From: a virus
Direction: 5' to 3' (one strand)
Virus record (IMG/VR): IMGVR_UViG_3300047317_000050
Location: 1 to 31,427 of that record
Length of the DNA: 31,427 nt
Shown: one piece after another, positions 29,544 through 31,427 of the stretch
How positions within the stretch are numbered: position 1 is the first letter of the stretch
Layout: every line of letters begins with the position of its first letter
Notes under the pieces: generated by a model
What the model was told of the DNA's origin: nothing
Seen by the model: only the letters and a program-made list of their open reading frames with translations
The model's database searches: none
Program-made: the position numbers and the translations under genes

Positions 29544-30035
29544 CTAGGCTGCCTGACCGAAAAATGCTTCGACCAATGGGTCGCGGAATGCCTTGAACGG
29601 CTTGGCTGCATGCTCAGCAAGCTTCGCCTCGCGTTCCGCACGCTCTGCCGCGATATCACTGACCGCGTTCTCGCCGAATCCGGCCACCCATAGCGAAGCG
29701 TCACTACCGCGGCCCAGGGTTTCGCGGAAACCGGCGATGTAGCACAGACCTTCGTCATGGGCACGCGCCAACAGAGTGCACGTAGCGCTGCGCGTCATAC
29801 CCAGCAGCTCGGCGATTTCCGATGACGAGCGCGGTGTATCGTCAAGCACGGACTCAAGCTTGGAAAGCGATACCTCATGCAGATCCGGCCGTTTCAGACC
29901 CATAGCCGCGCCTTTCTTCTGCACCCCTTGAATCGGACGCCCCAACATGTCTGCGATCTCTTGGACTGGCCGATCTGTCGGGTAAAAATCCGACATGATC
30001 TTTTTCTCTTCAGGTGTCCAACGCTTTCCCATCAT
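29544..30035 (-). CDS. SANT-like plus winged-helix DNA-binding protein
   Basis: A 163-residue protein. Residues 1-50 resemble a SANT/Myb-type or GcrA-like DNA-binding unit (GKRWTPEEKKIMSDFYPTDRPVQEIADMLGRPIQGVQKKGAAMGL). Residues about 55-115 look like a winged helix (LSKLESVLDDTPRSSSEIAELLGMTRSATCTLLARAHDEGLCYIAGF). The tail is charged. It is translated directly after the helicase (ATGA overlap at 30032-30035), so it could be a replication loader or initiator, or an early regulator. Family assignment is by motif only. Confidence 0.72.
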   Translation of the reverse strand: MMGKRWTPEEKKIMSDFYPTDRPVQEIADMLGRPIQGVQKKGAAMGLKRPDLHEVSLSKLESVLDDTPRSSSEIAELLGMTRSATCTLLARAHDEGLCYIAGFRETLGRGSDASLWVAGFGENAVSDIAAERAEREAKLAEHAAKPFKAFRDPLVEAFFGQAA

Positions 30036-30994
30036 CGCCCCCACAATGCTGTCCACTGGTTCCTAGAAAGATCGAGCGCCAGTGCGCCGCCCGACCGCTG
30101 ATCCCTGAACTGAAGGCTTGCTTGGTCAAACCAGAGCTTCAGCGTGCCTTCCCAGGTGTAATGCCGCTGCTTGGCGCAGATAAGAACCGTGTCGGCCAGC
30201 GCCTCGATTTCCGCGCGCTTCTCCGGCTTCAGTTCCTTGCGTAGATCGGCTTCCTTCGCCTTGTTCCGGTGGACGATCAGAACGTTGTCCACCAGATCGG
30301 TAATCTCACCGGCCCCCTTCAGATCGAATTTGTCCGGCACGTTCGATTCCTTCTCGCTCTTGCGCGCGTGGTGCACCAGGTGGATGTGCAAATCCGTGTC
30401 GCGCGCCAGGGAACAGAGTTCGTCTACGAAATTCTTCTGGCCGGCGTAGTCGTCTGGAGCGATTCCGCACTTCAGCAGGCTATCGATCACCATGTGCTTC
30501 ACGCCCAACTCGTTTCGGCAATAACGGGAGACGGCCAGCATCCGCTCGCGCTTGACCGTGCCGACGTGGTTGTAGATCCACAGCCGGTCATCAGTCCATT
30601 TACCGAAGTCGCCCAGGAATTTGGCCGTCGCCTTCTCGACGCACGCAGCCTGGCGCGCAAGGCGGTCCAGCGTGTCGATCGGCTTCATTTCCATCGAAGC
30701 GATGCACACGCGCTCGCCGTGGGTCATGCCATGCAACATCACGTAGCCAAGCACCGCGGACTTGCCATGACCGTTTACGCCGCCCCACAGGCTGACTTCA
30801 CCCGGGCGGAACGCCAGGTCTGTGCCGACCGACGACCAAGGCGTCAGCAGGCCATACGTCTCGTCCGACTTGTCTCCATGTAGGCGCTCGATCAGTTCCT
30901 CGGTGAAGTCCGAAGCGCGGCGCACGTCGGCGCGACCGTCGTTCTTGTCGCTGACGTATGCATTCCAGTCGATGTTGTCCGGAATCATTTTCAT
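30032..30994 (-). CDS. DnaB-type replicative helicase (RecA-fold, no primase domain)
   Basis: A 320-residue ATP-driven helicase for phage DNA replication. Walker A is GGVNGHGKSA (71-80). The glutamate switch lies in IASMEM (E102), Walker B in HMVIDSL (D171), and the H4 and sensor region in HLVHHARKSEKE (205-216), followed by GAGEITDLVDNVLIVHRNK. The arginine-finger segment is CAKQRHYTWEGTLKLWFD. The end QWTALW is typical of phage DnaB/gp4-like proteins. Only about 50 residues precede the motor, so the DnaB N-terminal and primase domains are absent and a host or separate primase is needed. It overlaps genes on both sides. Confidence 0.93.
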   Translation of the reverse strand: MKMIPDNIDWNAYVSDKNDGRADVRRASDFTEELIERLHGDKSDETYGLLTPWSSVGTDLAFRPGEVSLWGGVNGHGKSAVLGYVMLHGMTHGERVCIASMEMKPIDTLDRLARQAACVEKATAKFLGDFGKWTDDRLWIYNHVGTVKRERMLAVSRYCRNELGVKHMVIDSLLKCGIAPDDYAGQKNFVDELCSLARDTDLHIHLVHHARKSEKESNVPDKFDLKGAGEITDLVDNVLIVHRNKAKEADLRKELKPEKRAEIEALADTVLICAKQRHYTWEGTLKLWFDQASLQFRDQRSGGALALDLSRNQWTALWGR

Positions 30995-31427
30995 TGCTGG
31001 TTCTCCCGGGCGATTTCAACCACCAGTTCCATCGCCTTCTCGTAAGGAACCGGGAGATCGCGACCGATCTCATCCCACAGTTGTTTTTCGATAACCTTGC
31101 CTTCAGTCCATGCCCGGATGTGGTTAGCCGGTGAGGCGCGCTCAGGCGTCACCACCATCGGAAACCAGTCGAACACCGCGAAGTCCGTCACCGTGCGCAT
31201 TTCGCCGCAGTGCACGCGCGGGCCTTCCGTGAACGTGAGCACCATCGTTTTCGGCACGCCAGCAGCGATTGCGGCTAGCTGCTTCAGCACTGCCGAGAAT
31301 GGCAGCGCCTGCGACACGAACACCTCGACGTCCAGACCGGCGATGCAGTGCCAGTCGTACTTCACGCCCGAAGTGGCTTGCAGCGTCAGGTTGTGATATT
31401 CAAGCGGACCAATAAACGAGATCAGGA
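30991..31427 (-). CDS. Phage protein upstream of the helicase, cut by the window edge
   Basis: The frame is open to the right edge (about 20 codons beyond a possible GTG at 31365: LISFIGPLEYHNL...GVKYDW), so the true start probably lies outside. The visible part of about 145 residues is alpha/beta: LDVEVFVSQALPFSAVLKQLAAIAAG, TMVLTFTEGPRVHCGEMRTVTDFAVFDWFPMVV, then a helical end. I do not recognise it. It overlaps the helicase start by four bases. The GTG has no ribosome site, which supports an upstream start. Confidence 0.7.
   Translation of the reverse strand, partial: LISFIGPLEYHNLTLQATSGVKYDWHCIAGLDVEVFVSQALPFSAVLKQLAAIAAGVPKTMVLTFTEGPRVHCGEMRTVTDFAVFDWFPMVVTPERASPANHIRAWTEGKVIEKQLWDEIGRDLPVPYEKAMELVVEIARENQQ

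Overview
The window looks like most of the genome of a temperate, short-tailed (podovirus-type) phage of a betaproteobacterium, most plausibly a Burkholderia, Paraburkholderia or Caballeronia relative. The order terminase small and large subunits, portal, scaffold, major capsid protein, decoration-like protein, head-tail adaptor, tail hub, a run of large Ala/Gly/Gln-rich ejection proteins, tail fibre and lysis genes matches the Bordetella BPP-1 / Burkholderia podovirus style. There is no tail sheath, long tail tube or tape-measure gene. Host and relatives are inferred from protein style only; no search was run.

Layout. 1-850 (+): the cut 3' end of a frameshifted early gene and a small helix-turn-helix protein that is a candidate excisionase. 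856-1857 (-): tyrosine integrase, convergent with it. 1858-2141: an attP-like segment with three copies of a 13-bp arm-type motif, a candidate promoter and a tRNA-3'-end-like core. 2142-2420 (+): a small secreted protein, probably a moron. From 2417 to the right edge nearly everything is on the minus strand and tightly packed, with many 1-8 nt stop/start overlaps. Read in the direction of transcription (right to left) this long block is: DNA metabolism (replicative helicase, SANT/winged-helix protein, Ref-like HNH protein, VRR-NUC nuclease); a patch of tiny membrane proteins, a lipoprotein and Cys-rich or regulatory proteins; GIY-YIG nuclease and terminase; a tailspike / secreted fibre-like / small beta-protein cassette; portal, Zn-ribbon proteins, scaffold, capsid, decoration protein; a strong intrinsic terminator; adaptor and hub; a GNAT acetyltransferase; four ejection-type proteins; tail fibre; holin, endolysin and a second holin-like protein.

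The attP-like site has integrase on one side and the moron/lysis end on the other, uninterrupted. This suggests a free or circularly permuted phage genome rather than an integrated prophage with separate attL and attR. Both window edges cut genes, so repressor, antirepressor and primase-like functions may lie outside.

The least routine parts are: (i) a run of very small translationally coupled membrane-protein genes next to a lipoprotein (27966-28773, plus 27207-27314), a good place for superinfection-exclusion or host-envelope functions; (ii) a tailspike plus a tail-fibre-like protein with a Sec signal peptide placed between terminase and portal; (iii) three tandem adhesin-like repeats inside the tail hub; (iv) an S74 self-cleaving chaperone motif on an ejection-type protein; and (v) an Rmf/CrpP-like mini-protein. 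No diversity-generating retroelement, CRISPR array, complete tRNA or reverse transcriptase is visible.
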